From NCBI GenBank assembly GCA_963835085.1, contig CAWIED010000001.1, positions 2,604,001-2,668,000 on the forward strand: DNA of 64,000 nucleotides, in the 5' to 3' direction. Made by a program: the position numbers and the translations under genes. Positions within the stretch are counted from its first letter, which is position 1; each line of letters begins with the position of its first letter. The notes beneath the pieces were generated by a model. That model worked only from the letters and a program-made list of their open reading frames with translations. It did no database searches and was not told where the DNA came from. Shown here piece by piece: positions 1 to 8,029 of this stretch. Source of the stretch: JBDIAG01 sp963835085. Lineage in GTDB: Bacteria > Actinomycetota > Actinomycetes > Actinomycetales > CAWJMD01.

Positions 1-1
1 G

Positions 2-673
2 GACAGTAGCGATCCATCCGACACTAACGACCCGCTCGACAGGGACGACCGGCTGGACAGGGACGATGCGCTGGATAGGGGCGAGCGGTTCGACGGGGAT
101 GATCTTCTCGAGGACGATCTCACAACCCGGCCGCCACAACGGGGTGGTCCCGATGCGAGCAGGCGGGGTCGTGGCCGGGTGTGGTCGGCGGTCACGACCG
201 ACGGATTCCCGGTGCCGGTCGCAGCCCTGGAGCAACTGCTCTGCTACGCCGTCCTCGACCGGATCACCCGCTCCAAGACCGGACGCGTCCTGAGCCTGCA
301 CTCCACCGCCCGCCTCGCCACCCCCGCCCAAGTCACGGCAGTGATCGCTCGCGACGGCGGATGCGTCTTCCCCGCCTGCGCGGCACCACCCTCCCTCTGC
401 CACGTCCACCACGTCCGATTCTGGTCACACGGCGGCCCCACCACCGTCGACAACCTCGCCCTGGTCTGCTGGCGCCACCACCAACTCCTCCACACCCCGA
501 CCAAACACCCCGACGACGCATGGCAGCTGACCATGCACCACGGACTACCCCACACCCTCCGACCCGCGTGGCTCGACCCCCACCAAACCCCCCTCCGCAA
601 CACCCTGCGCCACGCCATCCACCACACCCGACACGCAGCCGGACAAATGACCCGCAACGCCCAACCACCCTAG
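2..673 (+). CDS. HNH endonuclease domain protein of the DUF222/13E12 family (5' end outside window)
   Basis: The frame is open from the first bases of the window, so only the C-terminal ~223 residues are seen. The first 40 residues are a degenerate run of short Asp/Arg-rich units (LDRDD, LDRGE). The last ~110 residues carry an HNH nuclease core: a CVFPAC cysteine pair, then CHVHH, a GG-P-T-x2-N-L region and CWRHHQLLH, which together supply the Zn ligands and HNH histidines. Proteins of this kind (N-terminal DUF222, C-terminal HNH) occur in many copies in actinobacterial genomes. They are thought to be mobile or selfish nucleases, but their targets are unknown. The protein ends in a His/Pro/Thr-rich tail with strong codon bias to C. 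The family call is secure; the biological role is not known. Confidence 0.8.
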   Translation, partial: DSSDPSDTNDPLDRDDRLDRDDALDRGERFDGDDLLEDDLTTRPPQRGGPDASRRGRGRVWSAVTTDGFPVPVAALEQLLCYAVLDRITRSKTGRVLSLHSTARLATPAQVTAVIARDGGCVFPACAAPPSLCHVHHVRFWSHGGPTTVDNLALVCWRHHQLLHTPTKHPDDAWQLTMHHGLPHTLRPAWLDPHQTPLRNTLRHAIHHTRHAAGQMTRNAQPP

Positions 674-828
674 CCTGCCGCAGGTGACGGACACGAGAAC
701 ACGGGCGCCATGATCAGTGCGGCTGCGGTGGCGGCTGGAACATCATGCGAGAACCCCGCCAGTGGCTGCGTAGGCTGTGCCGGGCACCACGACCGGGATG
801 CCTTTGCGACGTGAAAGGTGAGCAAGCG

Positions 829-1704
829 GTGACAGCTCAGGTACTCGACGGCACGGCAACAGCAGCGGCCATCAAACGCGAACTGACAGAGCGGGTCTCA
901 GCGCTGCGGGCACGAGGTATCACGCCCGGCCTGGGGACTCTGCTGGTGGGAGATGACCCGGCCAGCGCCAACTACGTCACCTTCAAGCACCGCGACTGCG
1001 CCGAGGTCGGCATCTCCTCGATCCGGGTCGACCTGCCCGCCACGGCCACCCAGGATGAGGTGGAAGCAGCCGTCGCCGAGCTGAACGCCAACCCCGCCTG
1101 CCACGGCTACATCGTGCAGTTGCCGCTGCCCAAGGGTCTCGACGAGCAGCGGGTGCTCGAACTCATCGACCCGGACAAGGACGCCGACGGCCTGCATCCC
1201 ACCAACCTGGGCCGGTTGGTACTGCGGGTGAACGAACAGATCACGAGCCCCCTGCCGTGCACTCCTCGTGGGGTGATCGAGCTCATGCTCCGCCACGACA
1301 TCGACCTCAAGGGCAAGCTGGTCTGCGTCGTGGGACGTGGCATCACCGTGGGCCGCACCATGGGGCTGCTGCTCACCCGGCGTGCCGTCAACGCCACGGC
1401 CGTGCTCTGTCACACCGGCACGCTCAACCTCGCCGACGAGGTTCGCCGGGCCGACGTGGTGGTGGCCGCAGCGGGGGTACCCGGGCTCATCACCAAAGAC
1501 ATGGTCAAGCCCGGTGCCGTGGTGCTCGACGTGGGCGTCTCACGGGTGACTGGTGAGGACGGCAGATCAAAGCTCAGGGGCGACGTAGACCCGGCCGTAG
1601 CCGACGTGGCGAGTTGGCTGTCGCCCAACCCCGGCGGAGTCGGCCCGATGACCCGCGCCCTGCTCCTCACCAATGTGGTGGAGGCCGCAGAACGTCTGGC
1701 CTGA
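829..1704 (+). CDS. folD: Bifunctional methylenetetrahydrofolate dehydrogenase / methenyltetrahydrofolate cyclohydrolase
   Basis: FolD interconverts 5,10-methylene-, 5,10-methenyl- and 10-formyl-tetrahydrofolate with NADP(H), feeding formyl groups to PurN and PurH, both encoded in this window. The 291-residue protein has the family length. Tyr49 and Lys53 in the Y-x3-K motif (NYVTFKHRDC) are the catalytic pair. The dehydrogenase signature is seen as VVGRGITVGR near residue 170 and as PGGVGPMTR near the C-terminus. I chose GTG at 829 because the protein then begins in the usual way (TAQVLDG) and an AAAGGTGAG ribosome site lies 6 bases upstream. A longer frame to 745 adds 28 unlikely residues. 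In many actinobacteria folD is followed by a DUF3017 gene and mdh; here both are present but separated. Confidence 0.95.
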   Translation: MTAQVLDGTATAAAIKRELTERVSALRARGITPGLGTLLVGDDPASANYVTFKHRDCAEVGISSIRVDLPATATQDEVEAAVAELNANPACHGYIVQLPLPKGLDEQRVLELIDPDKDADGLHPTNLGRLVLRVNEQITSPLPCTPRGVIELMLRHDIDLKGKLVCVVGRGITVGRTMGLLLTRRAVNATAVLCHTGTLNLADEVRRADVVVAAAGVPGLITKDMVKPGAVVLDVGVSRVTGEDGRSKLRGDVDPAVADVASWLSPNPGGVGPMTRALLLTNVVEAAERLA

Positions 1705-1800
1705 GCCCGGGGAAACTGCCGGTCGCGTGGAGCCCTGTGCAGCGCGGCCTAGTGCAGCACCACCGCGCAGGGGAACCCCAGGTCGCGTGAAACCCTGACC

Positions 1801-1875
1801 GTCAGGGGCACGCTGTCGGGGAGTGTCCGGTCACGGTGTGCGCGGTCAGGGGCACGCTGTCAGGGAGTGTGCGGT
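1801..1875. repeat. Two-copy direct repeat, 44-bp period, overlapping a gene 3' end
   Basis: The block GTCAGGGGCACGCTGTC followed by a/gGGGAGTGT begins at 1801 and again at 1845, with one difference in about 27 bases. The second copy runs over the stop codon of the minus-strand phosphatase gene, so the last residues of that protein come from repeat sequence. Bases 1735-1800 also hold two related pieces (GTCGCGTGgAGCCCTG and GTCGCGTGaAACCCTG). This looks like local duplication; no function is evident. Confidence 0.6.
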
Positions 1876-3794
1876 ACGAAGGCGCTCTCATCGGGCGCGC
1901 CTTGACCCGGAAGGTGGGGCTCGGCTGGAGACTCCAGCCGAACCTGCGGCCCGTCGGGGGTGAGGCCGAACGATCCCCCAGCCGATGTGCCCATAACGGC
2001 CCCCGGCACCGAAAGATCGAAGCCCAGTGGGCTGGCGATCCCCGGCGCCTGCAGCACAAGGACGGCGATGTCGTCGGCCGCCAGGTCTTCCTGGTAGCGC
2101 AGCACGGACGCGAGCACTCCCTCGGCGATGGTCTGCGCGCTTGCCCCGCGCAACTGCTCCAGCACCTCGGCGAGGCCCTCCTCACCGAAGAACTCGCGGC
2201 CGCTGCGGGCCTCGGTGACACCGTCGGTGAACGACACAAGGGCATCGCCAGGGGCCAGCAGCAACGTGGTGTCGGTGGTCTCGACCATGTCGAGCAGACC
2301 GATAGCTGTGCCCGGCTCGCCGACGGGCCCGATGTCCCGGCTCTCGTCGGCCGGCACGAGCAGCGGCCGCGGGTGCCCACCGAGGGAGAGTGAGACCTGG
2401 AGCCCGTCCGGCACCGGCACGAGCCGGCCGTGCACGACGGTCAGGTAGATCTCCTGGTCTTCGGTCTCGGCGAGAAGTTGGGCGTTCAATGCCTGGATGG
2501 TCTCCGACGGGGAGTCCTGACCGCGGGTCAGCGCTCGCAGGGTGTACCGCGCCAACGCGGTGACCGCGGCCGAGCGCGCACCCTTGCCCGAGACGTCACC
2601 CAGCGAGAAGGCCCAGCCATCGTCTACCGAGTAGACGTCGTAGAAGTCGCCGCCGATCTCGTCGCCGCTGCCGGCGGGACGGTACTCGGCGCCCAGCGCG
2701 ACCCCCGGCACCTCCGGCAGGGTTGCGGGGCGGAGCGAACGGCTCAGGGTCTCGGCCACCCGTGCCTGTTCGGCCAGCATTGTGGCGCGCTGACGTTCGA
2801 GCCGGCGGCGCTCGGAGATGTCGCGCAGCACGATCAGCCGGCCGCCCTCCCGGCTACGTTGATCGGGCAGGTCGGAGACCTGCGCCTCGAACACCTGGGT
2901 AGTGGTGGCCGACTCGATCCGCACTTCCTTGGTGCCCAGCCGTGTGACGATGCTCGACAGCGGAGACGGCAACACCTGACCGTGCCAGCGGATGCGATCC
3001 GACCACCCCAGAGCGCTCAGGCCGGCAGGGTTGCACTCCACCACGTGACCCAATGCGTCGACGACGATCACCCCGTCGGCCATGCCCTGGATCACCTGCG
3101 AGTGCGCCACCGGCGCCAGCCGTAGCAGATGCTGTTGCAGGATCCCCCAGGTAAGCCCACCGCAGGAGATGGTGAAGGCGACGGGAGTGAAGTCGAACTG
3201 ATTGAGCGGCGCGATATTGGCGTTGAATGCCACGCTCGCCACGAAGGGCAGCAGCACGCAGCCGGCAAGGATGAAGACCTGCGGCCGATAGGCATACGTC
3301 CTGCGAGCCAACATGGTCACGAACACGATGGCGGTGCCCACCATGAGCACCATCACGTACCCCATCTGCACCCAGAACAACGGCCCAGCCTTGACACCTT
3401 CGTCAGGGTCGAGGGGCACTATTCGTACCCAGTTATGAGTGCGCGGAATCGCCAACATGAGCATGATCAGCACCGGCTCGATTAGCAGGCCGATGACGAC
3501 GGGCGAGGTGACGAGGTCGTCACGACCCGACCAGAGCAGGGTGAAGATCAGCCAGGCCACCGGCAAAGCACCGATACCCACGTACTTCAGGTCGCCCGCG
3601 GCCTGGTGCAGGAGATGATTGTGAACCGCCAGCAGTTCGACCGCGTAGGACAGCGACCAGACGGTGGCCGAGAGGATCACCCACACCAGCGCCTGACCCG
3701 CCCTGCCCGCACGCCGGGCCCACACGAACGAGGCGAGCAGCAGGTTCACCAGGGCGGAGCCGACGAGCAGCACGGCCATCATGGCAGGGTCCAT
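1860..3794 (-). CDS. Membrane PAS / SpoIIE-type PP2C serine phosphatase
   Basis: This 644-residue protein has three parts. Residues 1-220 contain about seven hydrophobic segments and resemble the 7TM histidine-kinase N-terminal sensor module. A PAS-like domain follows at about 230-330 and a short coiled linker (ERRRLERQRATMLAEQ). Residues ~350-590 are a SpoIIE/PP2C phosphatase domain with the metal-binding motifs GDEIGGDFYDV, LGDVSGKG, FTDGVTEA and ADDIAVLVL. There is no kinase domain. Family knowledge suggests that it senses a membrane or redox signal and dephosphorylates an anti-sigma-factor antagonist. No such partner gene is adjacent, so the target is unknown. The last ~40 residues are low complexity and partly encoded by a direct repeat. 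It converges on folD. Confidence 0.85.
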   Translation of the reverse strand: MDPAMMAVLLVGSALVNLLLASFVWARRAGRAGQALVWVILSATVWSLSYAVELLAVHNHLLHQAAGDLKYVGIGALPVAWLIFTLLWSGRDDLVTSPVVIGLLIEPVLIMLMLAIPRTHNWVRIVPLDPDEGVKAGPLFWVQMGYVMVLMVGTAIVFVTMLARRTYAYRPQVFILAGCVLLPFVASVAFNANIAPLNQFDFTPVAFTISCGGLTWGILQQHLLRLAPVAHSQVIQGMADGVIVVDALGHVVECNPAGLSALGWSDRIRWHGQVLPSPLSSIVTRLGTKEVRIESATTTQVFEAQVSDLPDQRSREGGRLIVLRDISERRRLERQRATMLAEQARVAETLSRSLRPATLPEVPGVALGAEYRPAGSGDEIGGDFYDVYSVDDGWAFSLGDVSGKGARSAAVTALARYTLRALTRGQDSPSETIQALNAQLLAETEDQEIYLTVVHGRLVPVPDGLQVSLSLGGHPRPLLVPADESRDIGPVGEPGTAIGLLDMVETTDTTLLLAPGDALVSFTDGVTEARSGREFFGEEGLAEVLEQLRGASAQTIAEGVLASVLRYQEDLAADDIAVLVLQAPGIASPLGFDLSVPGAVMGTSAGGSFGLTPDGPQVRLESPAEPHLPGQGAPDESAFVPHTP

Positions 3795-4065
3795 CGCACC
3801 TCCCGAACGCTCACCTATCTGGCGCGGTCACACCGCCGCTAGTTCGCCATCGGCAGGATCTCCGTCAGACTTTAAGGGTAGAGCTAGTCTGAACGGGTGA
3901 GTGTCCGAGACGGGTAGTTAGACCAGAGATAGGGCTTTCATGATCCGCATGGGGTGCGGGTGGGCCCTTCGAGCGCACTCAGACAGCCAGGAGTAACCGC
4001 CATTCCCCCGTCAGGGGACTTGCCAGACTCCCGACACAGGCGCACCGTCTCGTGCAGCCCGAGCG
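3795..4065. other. Intergenic stretch, no gene seen
   Basis: About 270 bases lie between the start of the phosphatase gene and the repeat after mdh. The part near 3840-3950 is somewhat less GC-rich than its surroundings (for example TTTAAGGGTAGAGCTAGTCT) and probably holds the promoter of the minus-strand phosphatase gene. I see no conserved protein frame, RNA gene or clear operator. Confidence 0.4.
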
Positions 4066-4231
4066 TTAGGGCGCGCCGGGAAACAACCGCTGCGGTGTCG
4101 GTTTCTGTGCGGGATGGCTGACCAGGCGGAGATCCGCCCGCGTAGCGGAGCTACGTGGGCGCGGCCGACAACGCCGTCAGGCGCCCGACCCAGGAAGCGA
4201 CACGCAGTGGTTATTTGCTGGCGCGCCCTTA
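4066..4231. repeat. Repeat element after mdh, with 12-bp terminal inverted repeats; shared with the sucD 3' side
   Basis: Reading away from the mdh stop, the gap carries TTAGGGCGCGCC at 4066-4077 and its near-complement GGCGCGCCCTTA at 4220-4231 (11 of 12 pair). Two inner blocks recur downstream of sucD: 4179-4201 (22 of 23 bases match 23164-23186) and 4080-4113 (30 of 34 match 23123-23156). This copy has about 58 extra bases between the blocks, holding a hairpin GTAGC-GGA-GCTAC (within 4134-4160). The block at 4080-4113 can itself fold (GAAAC...GGTTTC). It may serve as a terminator or mRNA 3'-end structure, or be a small mobile repeat. Confidence 0.7.
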
Positions 4232-4234
4232 GCC

Positions 4235-5191
4235 TCACAGGCTCGCGACGTCGGCTGCCTTCGACTTCACGGCGTCGGCAGCGGTCTTGAGAGCAGCCAA
4301 CTCGTCATCGGTGAGCGGGGTTTCCACGATCTTGCGGACGCCTTCCTTGCCGATCTCGGCCTCGACCCCGAGGTACACGCCCTCGATGCCGAACTCGCCG
4401 TCCACCCAGGCGCAGACCGGCATGACCGCACCGCTGTCTTCGGCCACGGCCCGGGCCATCCGGGCTGCGGCGGCGCTGGGAGCGTAGAAGGCCGAGCCGG
4501 CCTTGAGCAGGGCGACGACCTCGGCACCACCGTTGCGGGTGCGATCGACCAGCGCATCGATCTGCTCAGCGCTGAGGACGTCGGCGAGCGGCTTGCCGTC
4601 GACCGTGCACCGGCTCGGGACGGGCACCATGGTGTCGCCGTGCGAGCCGAGGGTCAGGGTCTTGACCTTGCCGACCTCGATGCCCACCTTCTCGGCCACG
4701 TTGTTGGTGAACCGTGCCGTGTCGAGCATGCCTGCCTGGCCGAGGACGCGGTGCGTGGGGAAGCCGGTGACCAACTGGACGAGGGTGGTCATCTCATCCA
4801 GCGGGTTCGACACGTTGATGACGACCGCGTCGGGCGCGTACTTGGCGATGTTCTCCGCCACTCCGCGCACGATCTTGGCGTTGACCTCGAGCAGGTCCAT
4901 CCGGCTCATGCCAGGCTTGCGCGGCAGGCCGGCGGTGATCACCACGATGTCGGAGCCTTCGATGGCCTCGTAGCCAGCACCCTCGGGCGTGGTGGTCTGG
5001 CCCACCACGAGCGTCTCGAAACCCTCGATCGCCCGCGACTGGTTCAGGTCGAGGGCCAGGCCTTCGGCCCAGCCGTCTTTGATGTCGGTCATGACGACCT
5101 TGGAGAAGATGTCGTATTCCGCCAGGCGCTGAGCCGTGGTCGAGCCGTAATAACCGGAACCGACAACCGTGACAATGCCCTTGCGCGCCAT
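4235..5191 (-). CDS. mdh: Malate dehydrogenase (LDH-like type)
   Basis: Mdh oxidises malate to oxaloacetate with NAD in the TCA cycle, which also involves sucCD of this window. The 318-residue protein opens with the Rossmann motif VVGSGYYG. It has the malate-specific arginine loop GLPRKPGMSR, the NVSNPLD segment and the catalytic histidine in GSHGDTMVP. The Arg in the specificity loop supports malate over lactate. The usual GMAGVLD motif reads GQAGMLD here. The ATG at 5191 is preceded by AAAAGGAG at a suitable distance. The stop codon is followed within a few bases by a structured repeat that is also found after sucD. Confidence 0.93.
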   Translation of the reverse strand: MARKGIVTVVGSGYYGSTTAQRLAEYDIFSKVVMTDIKDGWAEGLALDLNQSRAIEGFETLVVGQTTTPEGAGYEAIEGSDIVVITAGLPRKPGMSRMDLLEVNAKIVRGVAENIAKYAPDAVVINVSNPLDEMTTLVQLVTGFPTHRVLGQAGMLDTARFTNNVAEKVGIEVGKVKTLTLGSHGDTMVPVPSRCTVDGKPLADVLSAEQIDALVDRTRNGGAEVVALLKAGSAFYAPSAAAARMARAVAEDSGAVMPVCAWVDGEFGIEGVYLGVEAEIGKEGVRKIVETPLTDDELAALKTAADAVKSKAADVASL

Positions 5192-5269
5192 GGACTTCTC
5201 TTCTCCTTTTGGGGACGGAATCAGCTTGCCCGCAGGTTATCCCACCCGTCTGCGGCCACTGCCCGACGT

Positions 5270-8029
5270 TCATGTGGCTCCGACCACACGACCACGCTCA
5301 GTGATGCTCGCCTGGTAGCCACTCAGGTCAGGCGCGGGGCCGGCGGTGTAGCGCCAGAGGATACGGGAAGTCAGCAACGGGGCGACGTCCCAGGCCGTCA
5401 CGTAACCCGTGGTCGGCGCCACCGGCACCCGCGAGACATAGCCCAGCACCGGGCCGGGCGTGAATCCCGGCTCGAGTGCACCCAGGTCGTCGTAGACGGT
5501 GCCGTCAGCACCCGTGACGGCGAGCCGGTACTCCACACCGTCGACAGCGCCGGTGGAAGGACTGCTGAACAGCTGCAGCCGCAGGTCGATCCCTACGGTG
5601 GGACTGGGCTCGGCGAAGACCTTGAAATCGGCCTTGCCGGCGCACGTTGCCCAGGTGTTGTAGGGCAGAGGCAGCTTGACCCCCACTGCCGCAATGCGCT
5701 GGGCACAGATCCCCACTGCCTCCGGCAGAGTCAGGACCGTCGTGCCCGCCGTGGCCGACCGCCCCCAACGGTCGGTGACGGTGATGGTGACCTGGTACCC
5801 GGTTAAGGCCCTCAGACCGGACACGTCGGTGCTGGTGGCCGAGCCGGGGTCGAGGGTGAAGGCATGGCCCGCGCCGTCGTCGAAGTGCACCCGGGTGCTG
5901 AGCCCGTCGCCAGCCGGCGGCCTCCAGCGGACGTTGGCCTGGTTGGCGTTGAGCGCGACGGCGGTGACGCCGGTCACCTGGCCAAGGGCCCCGCACACCA
6001 AGACCGGCGTGGACCGGGCTGATCGCGTGCTGCCGCCAGGGCCGATGGCCGTGGCCTCGGCCGAGTAACGTCCGCACCCGGGGAGTGCGACATCGACCGA
6101 AGTGCTGCTCGCAGGTGCGGTGGTCGCGGCCACTTGTGCGCCGGCCTCGTCGAAGACATTCAACTGCCAACCGGTGACCGGGCCGCCACCGGAGACCTGA
6201 TAGCTCAGCCTCAGCGCGAGGTCGGTGCCAGTACCGGAGCCGGAGCCGAGCAATGGTTGGGTGCGCACCGTCGTCGGGCCGGGTGCCGGCGCCGGCGCTG
6301 GCAGGGTGGGTGGGGTCGGAGTCGGGGTCGGCGTCGGCTTCGGATCGGGACCGTTGGGCGGCCCACCGTTCGGCGGGCCACTGTTCGGCGGGCCAGCATT
6401 CGGTGACCCAGCATTCGGTGACCCAGCATTCGGTGACCCAGCATTCGGTGGGCCAGTGTTCGGCGCACTGGTGGCGGGCTGACCGGTCGGCGGGCCGGTG
6501 CGGGGCGGCCCCGGAGCCTCCGGTTTTGTCGAGCGGGCGGGACTGCTGGAAACCCGAATGCTGCCCGGCGCGGGGGTCACGCCCAGCGACGGCACCGTGC
6601 TGGGCGCCGAGGTCGGGTGCGCTGCGGCGGGCGTGCCTGATGAGGAAGGCTGAGTCGGGGTAGAGGCGCGGGAGCCTGTCGGCGTCGCTGAAGGCGACGC
6701 ACCCAGGGGCGCGGCGACCGGCGCGGGCTGCGCCTGCCCAGGCTGGATCGCCTCGGCGGCCACCGCGGGATCGAGCTTGCTGAACGCAGTGATGCTGTCA
6801 GCGGTCACCACCACCCCCCGCTCGGAGCCGGGGTCGTTCACCACCACGTCACCTGCACTGCGCACGAGCGTCAGGGCTGCCGACCTGGGCAGCTCCAGCC
6901 GGGTCACCTTGCCGGTTTGCGTGTCGACGACCACCGCCGAGCCGTCGGTGTCGTCGGTGAGCACGACCCGGTCCCCCACGGCGACCAGCGCCCCCACCCG
7001 GTGCGACGCCTGCACCGGCGAAGGCACCAGGCGCGGCGTGAGGCCGGGGCCCACCACCGTCAGCGTCGAGGTGTCGGGGCTGAGCGCGACCAGCCGAGGC
7101 AGAGAGCTTCCGCCGACGGCGAGGTCGCGTCCGGCCGGAAGCTCGATGCCCTTCGGGCCACCTGGCACCGCCGGGCCGGGCGAGGTGGCAGGCAGGGTGC
7201 GCGAGCTGCGATATGCGAGCTGGGTGACCCGGCCCGTCCCGGCGTCGACGGCCTGGGTACGACCGGCCACGCCCACCAGCACGCAGTCGTTCGACGAGCA
7301 CACACGCGCCGGCGGGGTGAGGCCACCGCGGCCCACGGCCACCACGGTGCCCAGGCTCGCGCTGGCCAGCCAGACCACGCCGTCGGAGTCGACGTCGCTC
7401 GAGGTGACCGCTGCCGCCAGCCGGGCCGGGCTGGCAATCACACCCCTGCGACCCATGGTGGAGACGAGTCCGCGCCGGGCATCCACGAGCACTGTTCCGG
7501 CGGCGCCGGCCAGGACGATGGACGGCTCAAAACCCTTGCGCCGCACCGCCAGTGGTGTGGCCGCCGACACCGTGTCGGTGCTCACCCGGGTCAGCACCCC
7601 CAGGTCCGGCTGATAGATGACCGCCTGCCGCTGCTGCACAGAGGTCGCAATGGTGCTGTTTGCCTGGCCACGCTTCGACGCGGCGGCTCCGGTCAGCGCG
7701 ATCTCGGCCACTGGACGGGCCGAGGCCACGTCTACCGCCGTCACGACACTGCGGGTGCTGGTGGGCAGCCAGACGACCCCGGAGCCGAGGTCGGGACGCA
7801 GCGCCGGCGTCTGCTCGCCGGTCGCGACCGCGAGCGCCCCGCCAGCCACGGCAAGCATCATGACGATGGCCATGGCGACGGCCGGTGTGAGCCGCCCGCC
7901 GAAGGTCGTCGCCCGGCGGGGCCGGTCTGCTGTTCGTTCGGTGCGCGGGCCGCGGGCCCAGGCTGCCGCGCTCCGGTAGCGCAGCCCTCGCGCCCGGGCA
8001 CCCTCGATCGCGCGCCGGATGCCGTTCAT
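5270..8029 (-). CDS. Single-pass membrane protein with a Pro/Ser/Thr-rich linker and fibronectin type III domains
   Basis: The 919-residue protein has a basic cytoplasmic N-terminus, one hydrophobic segment at about residues 50-72, a ~350-residue extracellular region rich in VVD/VVVDTQTG repeats that suggests a beta-propeller, a long Pro/Ser/Thr/Gly linker, two fibronectin type III-like domains and a ~120-residue C-terminal domain. The linker contains a 15-bp repeat giving the pentapeptide PNAGS several times (about 6395-6450). It is the last gene of the moxR-DUF58-transglutaminase operon and overlaps the preceding gene by four bases (ATGA), so translation is probably coupled. Such Fn3 proteins accompany this operon in actinobacteria. 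A role in surface assembly is inferred. Confidence 0.75.
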   Translation of the reverse strand: MNGIRRAIEGARARGLRYRSAAAWARGPRTERTADRPRRATTFGGRLTPAVAMAIVMMLAVAGGALAVATGEQTPALRPDLGSGVVWLPTSTRSVVTAVDVASARPVAEIALTGAAASKRGQANSTIATSVQQRQAVIYQPDLGVLTRVSTDTVSAATPLAVRRKGFEPSIVLAGAAGTVLVDARRGLVSTMGRRGVIASPARLAAAVTSSDVDSDGVVWLASASLGTVVAVGRGGLTPPARVCSSNDCVLVGVAGRTQAVDAGTGRVTQLAYRSSRTLPATSPGPAVPGGPKGIELPAGRDLAVGGSSLPRLVALSPDTSTLTVVGPGLTPRLVPSPVQASHRVGALVAVGDRVVLTDDTDGSAVVVDTQTGKVTRLELPRSAALTLVRSAGDVVVNDPGSERGVVVTADSITAFSKLDPAVAAEAIQPGQAQPAPVAAPLGASPSATPTGSRASTPTQPSSSGTPAAAHPTSAPSTVPSLGVTPAPGSIRVSSSPARSTKPEAPGPPRTGPPTGQPATSAPNTGPPNAGSPNAGSPNAGSPNAGPPNSGPPNGGPPNGPDPKPTPTPTPTPPTLPAPAPAPGPTTVRTQPLLGSGSGTGTDLALRLSYQVSGGGPVTGWQLNVFDEAGAQVAATTAPASSTSVDVALPGCGRYSAEATAIGPGGSTRSARSTPVLVCGALGQVTGVTAVALNANQANVRWRPPAGDGLSTRVHFDDGAGHAFTLDPGSATSTDVSGLRALTGYQVTITVTDRWGRSATAGTTVLTLPEAVGICAQRIAAVGVKLPLPYNTWATCAGKADFKVFAEPSPTVGIDLRLQLFSSPSTGAVDGVEYRLAVTGADGTVYDDLGALEPGFTPGPVLGYVSRVPVAPTTGYVTAWDVAPLLTSRILWRYTAGPAPDLSGYQASITERGRVVGAT

